Source: Bacteroidaceae bacterium
GTDB lineage: Bacteria; Bacteroidota; Bacteroidia; Bacteroidales; Bacteroidaceae
Direction of reading: 5' to 3'
Assembly: GCA_017651315.1 (NCBI GenBank)
Contig: JAGCDE010000027.1
Location: 1 to 37,302, forward strand
Length of the DNA stretch: 37,302 nucleotides
This document shows, piece after piece, positions 23,484 through 31,912 of the stretch. Made by a program: the position numbers and the translations under genes. The notes beneath the pieces are model-generated. The model was given only the letters and a program-made list of their open reading frames with translations. It had not been told where the DNA came from and searched no databases. How positions within the stretch are numbered: the first letter of the stretch is position 1; every line of letters starts with the position of its first letter.

Positions 23484-24525
23484 AAAGACCGCTATCTCAT
23501 CATTGGGCGAATTCCGGCTGATAGACCATCTGACAAAAGAGATCAGACTGCAGAACAGCTCCACCTTATACGGAGTGGGGGATGACTGCGCAGTGCTGGA
23601 CTACTCGGACCCTGACAAGGAGGTCCTGGTAACTACCGACATGCTGATGGAGGGAGTCCATTTCGACCTGACATACGTACCTCTGAAACATCTTGGATAT
23701 AAAAGTGCCATGGTCAATATCTCAGATATATACGCCATGAACGGGACCCCACGCCAGATGACGGTATCCATAGCCTTGAGCAAACGTTTCTATGTAGAGG
23801 ACCTGGAGGATTTCTACGCCGGGATCCTGCTGGCATGCCAGCGTCACGGAGTGGATCTGGTGGGAGGAGACACCACCTCGTCCCTGACCGGACTGGCCAT
23901 AAGCATCACCTGCATAGGTGAGGCAGAGAGGGGAAAAGCAGTATATCGCAACGGAGCCGGGCAGAATGACCTGATTTGCGTATCGGGCAATCTGGGCGCC
24001 GCCTACATGGGCCTGCAGCTGCTGGAGCGTGAGAAAGCCGTTTTCAACAGCACCCCGCATGACGCCAATGAGCCTTTCAGCCCTGACTTTGCGGGAAAGG
24101 AATACCTGCTGGAGCGCCAGCTCAAGCCTGAGGCACGCGGTGATATAATCAGGGAACTCCGTGAGGCCGGTATCCGGCCCACCGCAATGATGGACATATC
24201 CGACGGACTCTCATCAGAGCTCATCCACATATGCAAGCAGAGCGGCACCGGCTGCAGCGTCTATCAGGAGCGCATCCCGATAGATTACCAGACCGCCGTT
24301 ATGGCCGAGGAGTTCAACATGGATGTCTATACCTGCGCCCTGAACGGAGGAGAGGACTACGAGTTACTTTTCACCGTTCCCCTGACTGACCACGACAAGA
24401 TAATCCAGCTAAAGGATGTAAAGCTAATAGGTCACATGACAAAGCCCGAATCAGGAAGACATCTGATCACAAAGTCCGGCCAAGAAATAGAACTCAAGGC
24501 TCAGGGCTGGGCCTCCAATCTTTGA
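23470..24525 (+). CDS. thiL: Thiamine-monophosphate kinase
   Basis: The 351-residue enzyme makes thiamine diphosphate from thiamine monophosphate and ATP. It belongs to the PurM-like fold. Seen: GEFRLIDHLT, GVGDDCAVLDY (metal-binding Asp pair, about 37-47), TTDMLMEGVHFDL, VNISDIYAMNGTPR, DLVGGDTTSS, MMDISDGLSSEL and NGGEDYELLFTVP. All match ThiL signature blocks in order. ATG 23470 overlaps the lpxK end by 14 nt; an in-frame ATG at 23440 would add ten residues that look like a shadow of the lpxK tail. No thiamine-pyrophosphate riboswitch was seen before it. Confidence 0.95.
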   Translation: MTAPEKTAISSLGEFRLIDHLTKEIRLQNSSTLYGVGDDCAVLDYSDPDKEVLVTTDMLMEGVHFDLTYVPLKHLGYKSAMVNISDIYAMNGTPRQMTVSIALSKRFYVEDLEDFYAGILLACQRHGVDLVGGDTTSSLTGLAISITCIGEAERGKAVYRNGAGQNDLICVSGNLGAAYMGLQLLEREKAVFNSTPHDANEPFSPDFAGKEYLLERQLKPEARGDIIRELREAGIRPTAMMDISDGLSSELIHICKQSGTGCSVYQERIPIDYQTAVMAEEFNMDVYTCALNGGEDYELLFTVPLTDHDKIIQLKDVKLIGHMTKPESGRHLITKSGQEIELKAQGWASNL

Positions 24526-24542
24526 AAAGATTCTAAGCGAAC

Positions 24543-24805
24543 GGAACTAAAGGGTAATACCCTCTGGAAACCATGGCCGCCCGTGGGCTTGTGAACCGAC
24601 GAACGAAGAGAGAGTAGAGGAAGCTGGCTTACTCTACCGAACGAGGAGGAGGTCAAGAGTGTTGCTCTTAACGGGAGGGACCCGTCACTAAGAAGACGCT
24701 CTGGAAGATGGGAGTCTACTCACGTCTTTCAGAGCGTCTTATTAGAGATGGGAGGGATAGCGCCGCAAGGCGCGTAGTTTCCAGAGGATATTACCCTTTA
24801 GTTCC
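24543..24805. ncRNA. Large inverted-repeat-closed structured element
   Basis: A 29-nt arm (24543-24571, starting GGAACTAAAGGG) pairs with 24777-24805, with one C-A mismatch only. Inside are several independent hairpins: GTAGAG/CTCTAC with an inner AAGC/GCTT (24614-24637), AAGAG/CTCTT (24655-24669), ACGGG/CCCGT (24671-24685), an 11-bp stem AAGACGCTCTG/CAGAGCGTCTT enclosing a further hairpin (24693-24740), and GCGCC-GCAA-GGCGC with a GNRA loop (24760-24773). Together they give a multibranched fold of about 263 nt. The element fills the gap between the thiL stop and the stop of the PII-like gene, where only a terminator would be expected. It is not RNase P, tmRNA, SRP RNA or a self-splicing intron as far as I can tell. 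Either strand could be the transcript. Confidence 0.65.
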
Positions 24806-24807
24806 CT

Positions 24808-25101
24808 TTAAATACTTTTCTCTACATTCCAGACAAAGGCGCGCAGACCAAGTTTCTCGGTCGCTACGTCCATTGCGTGCAGTTTGTCAAGAACGATATC
24901 CACCTTGCCGTCATCAACCATGGTGATGATACCGGAGCACATCGAGGGCCAGGCGTGATTGCCGTAGTGGGGCTCACCCTTGACCGAACCCCTGCCCTGC
25001 AGCTGCTCCACCATGGAGAAGCCGCGGCAGTTGTTGGTTGTGAGCAAGTCAATTATACGCTCGGTATATGACTGGTCGAATGCTATAAATATTGCTTTCA
25101 T
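24808..25101 (-). CDS. PII-like, transporter-associated protein (PG0541-like)
   Basis: The 97-residue protein starts MKAIFIAFDQSYTERIIDLL and has the small alternating strand-helix layout of PII-like (ferredoxin-fold) proteins, with a Gly-rich loop GRGSVKGEPHYGNHAWPS at about 37-54. Proteins of this type sit at the end of RND efflux operons in Bacteroidota; from memory this is the PG0541 family. PII-like proteins trimerise and bind nucleotides or metals in a loop that regulates a membrane transporter, so a regulatory role on the RND pump is plausible but unproven. It starts 12 nt after the pump gene. Its stop is three bases from the structured element. Confidence 0.75.
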   Translation of the reverse strand: MKAIFIAFDQSYTERIIDLLTTNNCRGFSMVEQLQGRGSVKGEPHYGNHAWPSMCSGIITMVDDGKVDIVLDKLHAMDVATEKLGLRAFVWNVEKSI

Positions 25102-25113
25102 AGTTGTGCCTGA

Positions 25114-28100
25114 TTAATGTTTTGCGGTCTTGTCATGAATGAACTGTTCCTTGTTCTCGGCCCAGAATTTAGCCAGCTCCAGCTGCTTGCGGTGCCTGCG
25201 GCGGGCTTTCTTAATTCCAGTGCTCTGGAATATGCAGTACAGAGTAGGCACAAGCACCAGGGTAAGTAGTGTTGAAACTGTCAGACCACCTATTACTGAT
25301 ATACCTAACGGACGCCACAATGCCGAACCCTGTCCGTGGCTGAGAGCCATAGGAATCATACCCAGGATAGTGGTCATGGTGGTCATAAGTACAGGACGCA
25401 GACGACTGCGGGCAGCAGTCACGGTAGCCGTGATGGCCGACATTCCGCGCTCGCGGCACAGACCCGTATAGTCAATGAGCACGATACCGTTCTTAACCAC
25501 AATACCAATCAGCATTATGGCACCCAGCATACTCATCAGGTTGATGGATGTGCCGGTAAGCGCCAAAGCTATCAGCACGCCGCTAAGTGCGAACGGTATT
25601 GAGAACATGATGATGAACGGCAGTGTGAGAGACTCAAACTGGGCAGCCATCACAATAAACACCAGCATGATGATAAGCAGAGCCAGGGTAGCCATATCGG
25701 CAAATGACTCCTGCTGGTCCTCATAGTCACCGGATATCTGTATGGAAACGCCCTCGGGCAGTTCCATATTGTCAATTACAGCCTGACCTGCCGCAACCAC
25801 ATCACTCAGGGCGGCGCCACCGGCTATCACGCAGGTAACGGTATTGATACGCTGACGGTCCTTACGCTGGATGGTAGGCGGAGTGAACACCTCCTCAAGA
25901 TGACCTACGTCACGTACACGGACGGCATTGGTGCCGCTGCCGTAAAGCAGGATGTTCTCAATATCATCCAGCTGCGTGCGGTACTCCGGAGCGTAACGCA
26001 CCTTTATGTAATACTCCTCGCCGTCCTCACGGAAATACGATGCCGTAGCACCATAGATTCGGTTACGCAGGTATGTAGCAGCCGTAGAGAGGTTCAGTCC
26101 GTGCTGTGCCAGTTTCTCGCGGTCAAACACCACCTCATATTCAGGCTGATAGTTGTCACGGCTGATGTAGGCCTCACCTACACCCGGCACTTGCTTCATT
26201 GCAGCCAGGAATTCGGCAGCCAGCTTATCTGTCTGACCAAAGTCATAACCGTAAATCTCAAACTCTGCGGTTGACTGACCGCCCATACTCATACCGCCGC
26301 CGGCAGTAACCATAAAGCGTTCAATCTCCGGACGCGCATTAAGGTCGGCACGCATCTCGGCCACAACCTGGTCAGATGAGATGCTGCGCTCACCAAGTTC
26401 CTTGAGTGAAATGGTGAAAGATATTATGTGCGTACCGTTGGTCTGCATTGAAGCAAAGGTGTTGTTCTCATCGGCAGCGCCCACACGGTAGTTACATGTC
26501 ACCAGGTCATCGGCATAACGTTTCATCCATGTATCGGACAACTCCTGGGCCACCGCTCTGGAACGGTTGGTATTGGTGTTGATAGGCATGTAGATTGTGG
26601 CCGATATACGTGACTGCTCATCGGACGGGAAGAACTCTGACTTGAGGTTTCCGGCAGTAAACAGGGATGCCACAAACAGCACAATGGCAATAAGCACGAT
26701 AGTCTTGCGGTGGCGCACTGCCACATTGATAAGACGTGAATACCAGTGGTCCAGTCCGTCCAGAGCCTTCTGGATGGGACGGTACAGGAAAGTATGTATG
26801 CGGCTGCCCTTCTTTTCCAGCTTGAGCATACGTGAGCAGAGCATCGGAGTCAGTGTCAGTGACACAATCAGAGAGATGGCAATGATGATACACATCATCC
26901 AGCCCAACTGCTTGAACATGACACCTGCCATACCCGACATCATGGTCAGGGGGAAGAACACGGCGAATATGGTCATCGTGGATGCCATAACCGAAACGGC
27001 CACCTCATTGGTAGCGTGGATGGCGGCCTGCTTGGGGTTGGCGCCACGCTCAATGTGGGTGGTGATGTTCTCCAACACCACAATGGTATCATCCACCACC
27101 ATACCGATGGCTATGGTGAGCGAACTCAGTGATATGATGTTCAGTGAGCCGTCGGTCACAAACAGATAGATGAACGATGCAATCAGTGACAGAGGGATGG
27201 TGATAGCCACAACCACCGTTGCACGCCAGCGTCCGGTAAACAGATAAACCACCAGCACCACAAACAGCAAGGCGTAAAGGATAGTCTCGGCCAGAGAGTT
27301 CACGGTCTGTATGATATCCTCTGATCCGTCATGTATCATACCTATATGGATATCGCTGGGCAGGTTCTTCTGAAGGCCGGGAAGAGCCTCATTCACCTTG
27401 CGGCAAATCTCCACGGTATTGGCGCCGGTCTGTTTCTGGATAACCATCATAGCGCCCTGCACGCCGTTGTTGTAAGATTCCTGCGCACGCTCCTGAGTAC
27501 GGTCCACAATCTCGGCCACATCACTCAGATAGACGTTACGGCCACCTAACGACGCTATGACCAGATTGCTCATGTCACGCGGGTCCTTGAACTCACCGTC
27601 AACGCGCAGGGCGTATGTCTCGTTACCCACATCCAGGTTACCACCGGGAATACTGCGGTTCTCGGAACCTATCAGGGCTGCAATAACCTCAATGGTCAGG
27701 TTATAAGCCTCCAGTTTGGCGGGATCACAATAGACATATATTTCACGCTGCGGTGCACCTGTAACTGACACTGTACCCACTCCCGGAATACGTGCCAGCG
27801 GGTTGACCACATTCTCATCAAGTATCTTGTACAGTGCAGCCTGACTCTCACCTGCCTGAACCGACAGCAGCATGATAGGCATCATACTGGTATCGAACTT
27901 GAATATGATAGGCTGTCCCGCGCCGTCGGGCAGCGAGTTGGTAATCATGCTCAGTTTGTCACGCACATCGTTGGTAAGGTCATCGATTGAATGGCCGAAC
28001 TCAAACTCAAGCGTAATGACCGATACGTTCTCCGATGAACGTGATGTGATATGCTTTATGTGACTGCAACTGTTAAGTGTGTTCTCAAGGGGACGGGTCA

Positions 28101-28287
28101 CATTGTTCTCTATATCCGATGCGTTGGCACCGTTATAGTACGTGAACACCATTATGGTGTTGGACTCTATGTCGGGCAGCTGGTCAATGGGCAGCTTGGA
28201 GTAAGAGAACAAGCCGAACACCACAACTGCCACAAAACAGAGTGCTGTAAAAATCGGTCTTTTGACCGAACCTTCATATAGACTCAT
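25114..28287 (-). CDS. RND-family efflux pump, inner-membrane transporter
   Basis: The 1057-residue protein is a full-length AcrB-type RND transporter with 12 expected membrane helices and two large periplasmic loops. The start SVKRPIFTALCFVAVVVFGL is helix one. The proton-relay helix holds IGMVVDDTIVVLENI with its two Asp. Family stretches SISGDYEDQQ-type pore regions, GIVVKNGIVLIDY and RLRPVLMTTMTTILGMIPMA in the second half, and PTLYCIF near the end are all present. It moves drugs, bile salts or similar compounds out with the adaptor and TolC-type genes just upstream in the operon. Substrate class (hydrophobic/amphiphilic versus metal) is not certain, but no metal-type motifs were seen. 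Confidence 0.95.
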   Translation of the reverse strand: MSLYEGSVKRPIFTALCFVAVVVFGLFSYSKLPIDQLPDIESNTIMVFTYYNGANASDIENNVTRPLENTLNSCSHIKHITSRSSENVSVITLEFEFGHSIDDLTNDVRDKLSMITNSLPDGAGQPIIFKFDTSMMPIMLLSVQAGESQAALYKILDENVVNPLARIPGVGTVSVTGAPQREIYVYCDPAKLEAYNLTIEVIAALIGSENRSIPGGNLDVGNETYALRVDGEFKDPRDMSNLVIASLGGRNVYLSDVAEIVDRTQERAQESYNNGVQGAMMVIQKQTGANTVEICRKVNEALPGLQKNLPSDIHIGMIHDGSEDIIQTVNSLAETILYALLFVVLVVYLFTGRWRATVVVAITIPLSLIASFIYLFVTDGSLNIISLSSLTIAIGMVVDDTIVVLENITTHIERGANPKQAAIHATNEVAVSVMASTMTIFAVFFPLTMMSGMAGVMFKQLGWMMCIIIAISLIVSLTLTPMLCSRMLKLEKKGSRIHTFLYRPIQKALDGLDHWYSRLINVAVRHRKTIVLIAIVLFVASLFTAGNLKSEFFPSDEQSRISATIYMPINTNTNRSRAVAQELSDTWMKRYADDLVTCNYRVGAADENNTFASMQTNGTHIISFTISLKELGERSISSDQVVAEMRADLNARPEIERFMVTAGGGMSMGGQSTAEFEIYGYDFGQTDKLAAEFLAAMKQVPGVGEAYISRDNYQPEYEVVFDREKLAQHGLNLSTAATYLRNRIYGATASYFREDGEEYYIKVRYAPEYRTQLDDIENILLYGSGTNAVRVRDVGHLEEVFTPPTIQRKDRQRINTVTCVIAGGAALSDVVAAGQAVIDNMELPEGVSIQISGDYEDQQESFADMATLALLIIMLVFIVMAAQFESLTLPFIIMFSIPFALSGVLIALALTGTSINLMSMLGAIMLIGIVVKNGIVLIDYTGLCRERGMSAITATVTAARSRLRPVLMTTMTTILGMIPMALSHGQGSALWRPLGISVIGGLTVSTLLTLVLVPTLYCIFQSTGIKKARRRHRKQLELAKFWAENKEQFIHDKTAKH

Positions 28288-28300
28288 GGTTGCACGCTAT

Positions 28301-29329
28301 TTACTTTTCAACTTCAACCTCCTTGCCGTCAGCCAGTTTGGCCTGACCTGCAATTACAACCTGTGCGCCGTTAGACACACCTGATATCAGCTCATAGCGG
28401 TCACCCAGACGCTGCCCCAGTTCCACCTTATTATAACTGACCCTACCGTTGTTATAGACATATACGAAACGGTCACCGGAACCGGCACGCTTCTCAATAG
28501 CCAGATCAGGCACGACCACATGATTGAGAGTACCCAGATTAAGGGTGGCGCGTGCAAACATGCCGGGACGCAACTTGAGGTTCTGGTTAGCCACATTCAC
28601 CTCAACGGGGAATGTATGTGTCATGGCATCAACCGTAGGATATATCAGTGAGACCTTACCGGTAAATGTCTCACCGGGATAAGCATCCAGCTCAATGCTC
28701 ACCTCATCACCCTTCTTTACCTTTGAGTAATACTGCTCTGATACGTTGATGGTCAGCTTCACAGGAGCAATCTTCTGCACCACCAGAATAGGCTGTCCTC
28801 CGTACAGGTCACCATTGTCATAGTTACGGGTGGTAACCACACCGTCTATCGGACTGGCCAGCTGAGTGTTTTCCTTAAGGGTCTTGAGTGATTTGCGGGC
28901 CACCTCAAGCTGAAGGTTCAGGTTATCCCACTCTGACTTTGAAACACCTCCCACCTGATAAAGCTGGTCTATGCGATTGAATTCCGTCTCCAGGTTCTTA
29001 AGCTGCATCTCCTGCTGGCTCAGAGTAGTCTCATCCATCTGGACCAGGATCTGGCCGCAGCGTACATTGTCACCCACCTCAACGTTTATCTTACTTATAC
29101 GTGCCGGGGTAGCCGGAGCAATGTTGTTCTTAATCTCACCAACTATAGTAGCCGAATAGACCTGTATCTGGGCCACCGGTTCCTCAACCACCGTGGCCAG
29201 TTTGACAAGAGGCTTGGCATTGGGGTCAACCAAAGGTGCCTGTGTTGCTGTCTCTGACTTTTTCTGCCCGCATGCCACCATCATAAGCATGGAGCAGATA
29301 GCAATTCCTGTAATTCTGAATGCTTTCAT
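28301..29329 (-). CDS. RND efflux membrane-fusion (adaptor) lipoprotein
   Basis: The 342-residue periplasmic adaptor bridges the RND pump and the outer-membrane channel. It has a lipoprotein signal peptide with lipobox MVAC (about Cys20). A short lipoyl-like domain is split around a helical hairpin: ISKINVEVGDNVRCGQILVQMD, then the coiled-coil segment LKNLETEFNRIDQLYQ...LNLQLEVARKSLKTLK, then SPIDGVVTTRNYDNGD. A beta-barrel follows (ETFTGKVSLIYPTVD...TFPVEVNVAN, LRPGMFARATL) and a C-terminal membrane-proximal part (GDRYELISGVSNGAQVVIAG). The hairpin is short, as in many Bacteroidota adaptors. It lies 23 nt after the channel gene. Confidence 0.93.
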   Translation of the reverse strand: MKAFRITGIAICSMLMMVACGQKKSETATQAPLVDPNAKPLVKLATVVEEPVAQIQVYSATIVGEIKNNIAPATPARISKINVEVGDNVRCGQILVQMDETTLSQQEMQLKNLETEFNRIDQLYQVGGVSKSEWDNLNLQLEVARKSLKTLKENTQLASPIDGVVTTRNYDNGDLYGGQPILVVQKIAPVKLTINVSEQYYSKVKKGDEVSIELDAYPGETFTGKVSLIYPTVDAMTHTFPVEVNVANQNLKLRPGMFARATLNLGTLNHVVVPDLAIEKRAGSGDRFVYVYNNGRVSYNKVELGQRLGDRYELISGVSNGAQVVIAGQAKLADGKEVEVEK

Positions 29330-29352
29330 AATTTATATCTGTTTGTTCTTTT

Positions 29353-30720
29353 TTACTTAGTTGACGGTATGTTCTCATCATTGCCAAGCACCTTGTCCAG
29401 ATCGGCCTTGGCTGCCAGATAGTTGTAAATAGACTGGCTGTATGTCAGCCTGGCCTGGGTAAGCTGAACCTCGGAGTTGTTAAGCTCCAGGATGGTTCCC
29501 TTACCTATCTCATAACGCTTGCTGGCTATCTCACGTCCCTTCTCGGCCTGCTCTATGGCTTCATGGTTGCTGGCCACCTGCTCGGCATTGGCCTTCATGT
29601 TATCCACGTAGCTGCGCACCTGCATGTTCAGTTGTTTCTCAGTATAGCCTATATTCTCATTAAGCTGGCTTATCTGCAGCTTGGTGCTGCGCAGCTTGGT
29701 GAAGTTGCCCATTCGGAATATAGGCACTGACAGCGACAGTACCAATGATGAACTCTTGGCCCATTCATACTCGCCTACATTCCAGTCCTTGTTGTAAAGA
29801 GACTGAAGCGAATATGTCCCCGCCAGCGCCATAGTTGGCAGAAAATTCATTTTCTGCACCCTGAGTGTCTGATTCAGCATAGTCTCATTCAGTTTGAGCT
29901 GACGCATGCTGGTATTGTTGTCAAGCGAATAGCTGCCTGCCGCAAGCGCCTCACCATATAGCCTGTCCTCATAATCCTCAAGGCTACCCTCAACCACAAT
30001 CTCCGTCTCCGGGTCCATCCCCATAAGGATTATGAGCTGAAGCTTGGCCAATGTCACCGCATTACGCGCCTGGATAACGGTAGGATTCAGCGAGCGCAAC
30101 TGGACTTCGGCACTTATCTTGTCATACTCGCTGGTTCCGCCCAGCTCATATAGCGACTTGACCACATTGAAATTCCTCTCGGCCTGCTCGAAGCTCTTGC
30201 ACAGCACGTCATAGCTGTCCTGCGCCAGAATAACCTGATAGTAGGCCTTGGTAACCTGATTCACCAGATCCAGCCTGGAACTGCGGCACTGCTCAACGGC
30301 ATTGTCCAGATCACTCTTGGTCAGATTCATCGTGGCATATACCGTAGGGGCGAACAGGGGCAGGCTCACCTGGAACTGACCGTTCCACGTACTTGTATTA
30401 TCCTGGCCCATCTTGAATGACTGGACCTGACCTCCCATATTAAGTTTCATCACGGCGGCCAGAACCGTGTACTGTATGGTTCCACTGAAATCCACACTGG
30501 GCAGAAGCGCCTGCCATGCCTCATCCTTGCTTACCTTCTTAACCTCAATCTGCTGCTCAGCCACCTTGATTGTAGGGTTATCACTGAGGGCTATACGTAA
30601 AGCATCCTCAAGAGTAACCTTTAAAGCAGTACCGGAATTCTCCTGTGCCGAAGCTGTCACTGCAAGGACAGTAACCACCGCCAGGAGCGCGGTTTTGCAT
30701 AAAAAACCTCTTCTCATCAT
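29353..30720 (-). CDS. TolC-family outer-membrane efflux channel
   Basis: The 455-residue protein forms the outer-membrane exit duct of the pump. It has a signal peptide (AVVTVLAVTASAQ, no lipobox). Two OEP repeats, each with long helices, follow: LEDALRIALSDNPTIKVAEQ, LVNQVTKAYYQVILAQDSY and ALMGM-type turn after KLQLIIL, then NTSMRQLKLNETMLNQTL, LNENIGYTEKQLNMQVRSY and LNNSEVQLTQARLTYSQSIYNY. The YNYLAAKADLDKVLG end is typical. Its ATG overlaps the TetR stop by 4 nt, so regulator and channel are translationally coupled, and the whole pump belongs to one transcript. Confidence 0.93.
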   Translation of the reverse strand: MMRRGFLCKTALLAVVTVLAVTASAQENSGTALKVTLEDALRIALSDNPTIKVAEQQIEVKKVSKDEAWQALLPSVDFSGTIQYTVLAAVMKLNMGGQVQSFKMGQDNTSTWNGQFQVSLPLFAPTVYATMNLTKSDLDNAVEQCRSSRLDLVNQVTKAYYQVILAQDSYDVLCKSFEQAERNFNVVKSLYELGGTSEYDKISAEVQLRSLNPTVIQARNAVTLAKLQLIILMGMDPETEIVVEGSLEDYEDRLYGEALAAGSYSLDNNTSMRQLKLNETMLNQTLRVQKMNFLPTMALAGTYSLQSLYNKDWNVGEYEWAKSSSLVLSLSVPIFRMGNFTKLRSTKLQISQLNENIGYTEKQLNMQVRSYVDNMKANAEQVASNHEAIEQAEKGREIASKRYEIGKGTILELNNSEVQLTQARLTYSQSIYNYLAAKADLDKVLGNDENIPSTK

Positions 30721-31343
30721 CTATTGTTTGATTTATACCTATACAGCTCCAGTTGCAGCATACCATCCCTGGTGGCAATGCCGCGCAACAGCACCACAAG
30801 AGTGCCGTCTATAAGTTCTTCGTATGGGAAAGTACCTTTGTGACTCTCCTCATTGACCATCCTGCCCATAGCACTGAACGCCTTCATAAGCACATCCATA
30901 TTCACGTCATCACGGAATACACCCTGCCTTACGCCCATCTCCATAAACCGGCGCATACGCTCTGACATATCCTTGATGTGTTCATTGAAAATCTGCTTGA
31001 GTCTGGGATATTTTTCCATCTCTGTAAACTGTGTGCGTTCAGCACGGCGAGATTCCTCGATAAGCATTCTCAGATGCTTCAGAAAAACAGTAAGAACATC
31101 GTCCTCCTTGCAAATCTCTTCCTCTATCTGCTCTGTCATAAGACGGCAGTGTCTCTGCATGCACTCCACCAACAGTTCCTCCTTGCTGCCGAAAATCTCA
31201 TAAAGAGTGCGTTTGGACACCTGCATATCACGAGCCACATCATCCATGCGTACCTGCAGGTTTCCGTCACGCAGAAGCATGGCAGATATCGTCTCCACTG
31301 CCTTGAGCCGTATCTCTTCTCTGTTACAAGGATTGAAATTCAT
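30717..31343 (-). CDS. TetR/AcrR-family repressor of the efflux operon
   Basis: The 208-residue protein has a TetR-type helix-turn-helix at about residues 12-58 (KAVETISAMLLRDGNLQVRM, then DDVARDMQVSKRTLYEIFGSKEELLVECM). A helical ligand-binding domain fills the rest, with LRMLIEESRRAERTQF and KAFSAMGRMVNEESH. ATG 31343 was chosen because upstream codons fall in the promoter/operator; the longer ORF to 31412 would start before the -7 box. It is first in the operon, and a dyad symmetry spans the promoter just upstream, so autorepression with release by a pump substrate is likely. Confidence 0.9.
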   Translation of the reverse strand: MNFNPCNREEIRLKAVETISAMLLRDGNLQVRMDDVARDMQVSKRTLYEIFGSKEELLVECMQRHCRLMTEQIEEEICKEDDVLTVFLKHLRMLIEESRRAERTQFTEMEKYPRLKQIFNEHIKDMSERMRRFMEMGVRQGVFRDDVNMDVLMKAFSAMGRMVNEESHKGTFPYEELIDGTLVVLLRGIATRDGMLQLELYRYKSNNR

Positions 31344-31365
31344 GACGCGATGTCCTTTTGGCCCG

Positions 31366-31407
31366 CAAAGATACGGGAAAACTCCGCACGGTGTGCAGAG
31401 TTTCCCG
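31366..31407 (-). promoter_or_regulatory. tetR promoter with a large operator dyad
   Basis: On the minus strand TATCTTTG (31366-31373) is a consensus -7 box. Directly upstream lies a 34-bp inverted repeat (31374-31389 with 31393-31407). Its arms read CGGGAAAACTCCGCAC and GTGCAGAGTTTCCCG, which pair with one bulge and one mismatch around GGT. It fills the spacer between the -33 and -7 positions, where repressor binding would block RNA polymerase. There is no T-run beside it, which argues against a terminator. Confidence 0.6.
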
Positions 31408-31446
31408 ACCAAAACAGCTTATTTAGCCATTTTTAGCATTTCATGC

Positions 31447-31890
31447 TCACTCCGAGAGCAAATCCTTAAGGAAAGTATCCAGTTCCTCGTCCAACCCCTG
31501 CATGAGCCCCTGAGTGAGAAGGGTGTTGTCCTCATCAAACAGCATCAGTTCAGCTACGGTCTCGCGGTCATCGTCCACCAGAACGAATGAGAACGGCTTC
31601 CAGATGGCGAGTGTCTCAAGAGGCCGCTCGGCATCAATATCCTTGAGGATCCGGCGCAGTATCTTTTCCATTACCTGATAGAAATCCTCCTCGGGTATCT
31701 CGACCAGATCAGACAGTCTGGTGGTGGCCAGGTCGCGGTCATCATCACTTACTGTCACCTCGCCGGTCTCACGGATGGGCATGATATGAATATCCGTCAC
31801 TACTGACTGTTCCTGAGGACGGCGGAACTCGTTGATTACTCCGGTAAGAAGTGTCTTGATTTCCTGGAATGATGATTCGCTTAATCTCAT
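31447..31890 (-). CDS. Conserved protein downstream of secA, unknown function
   Basis: The 147-residue acidic protein has no signal peptide or membrane helix, so it should be cytoplasmic. Its N-terminal helix SSFQEIKTLLTGVINEF, central acidic DDDRDLATTRLSDLV, a helix EEDFYQVMEKILRRILKDID, and the strand SFVLVDDDRETVAELMLFDED followed by GLDEELDTFLKDLL are visible. I do not recognise a named family. The 22-nt gap behind secA on the same strand implies co-transcription. A role connected with export is possible but only inferred from position. Confidence 0.65.
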   Translation of the reverse strand: MRLSESSFQEIKTLLTGVINEFRRPQEQSVVTDIHIMPIRETGEVTVSDDDRDLATTRLSDLVEIPEEDFYQVMEKILRRILKDIDAERPLETLAIWKPFSFVLVDDDRETVAELMLFDEDNTLLTQGLMQGLDEELDTFLKDLLSE

Positions 31891-31912
31891 AGCTGTATAG
31901 TTTTATCTTGCT

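Noticed and set aside
24708-24926. A 72-codon frame starting within the structured element (MGVYSRLSERL...)
   Set aside because: It is Arg/Ser-rich, runs through the stems into the antisense of the PII-like gene and has no promoter box; better explained as a shadow of the RNA-like element.
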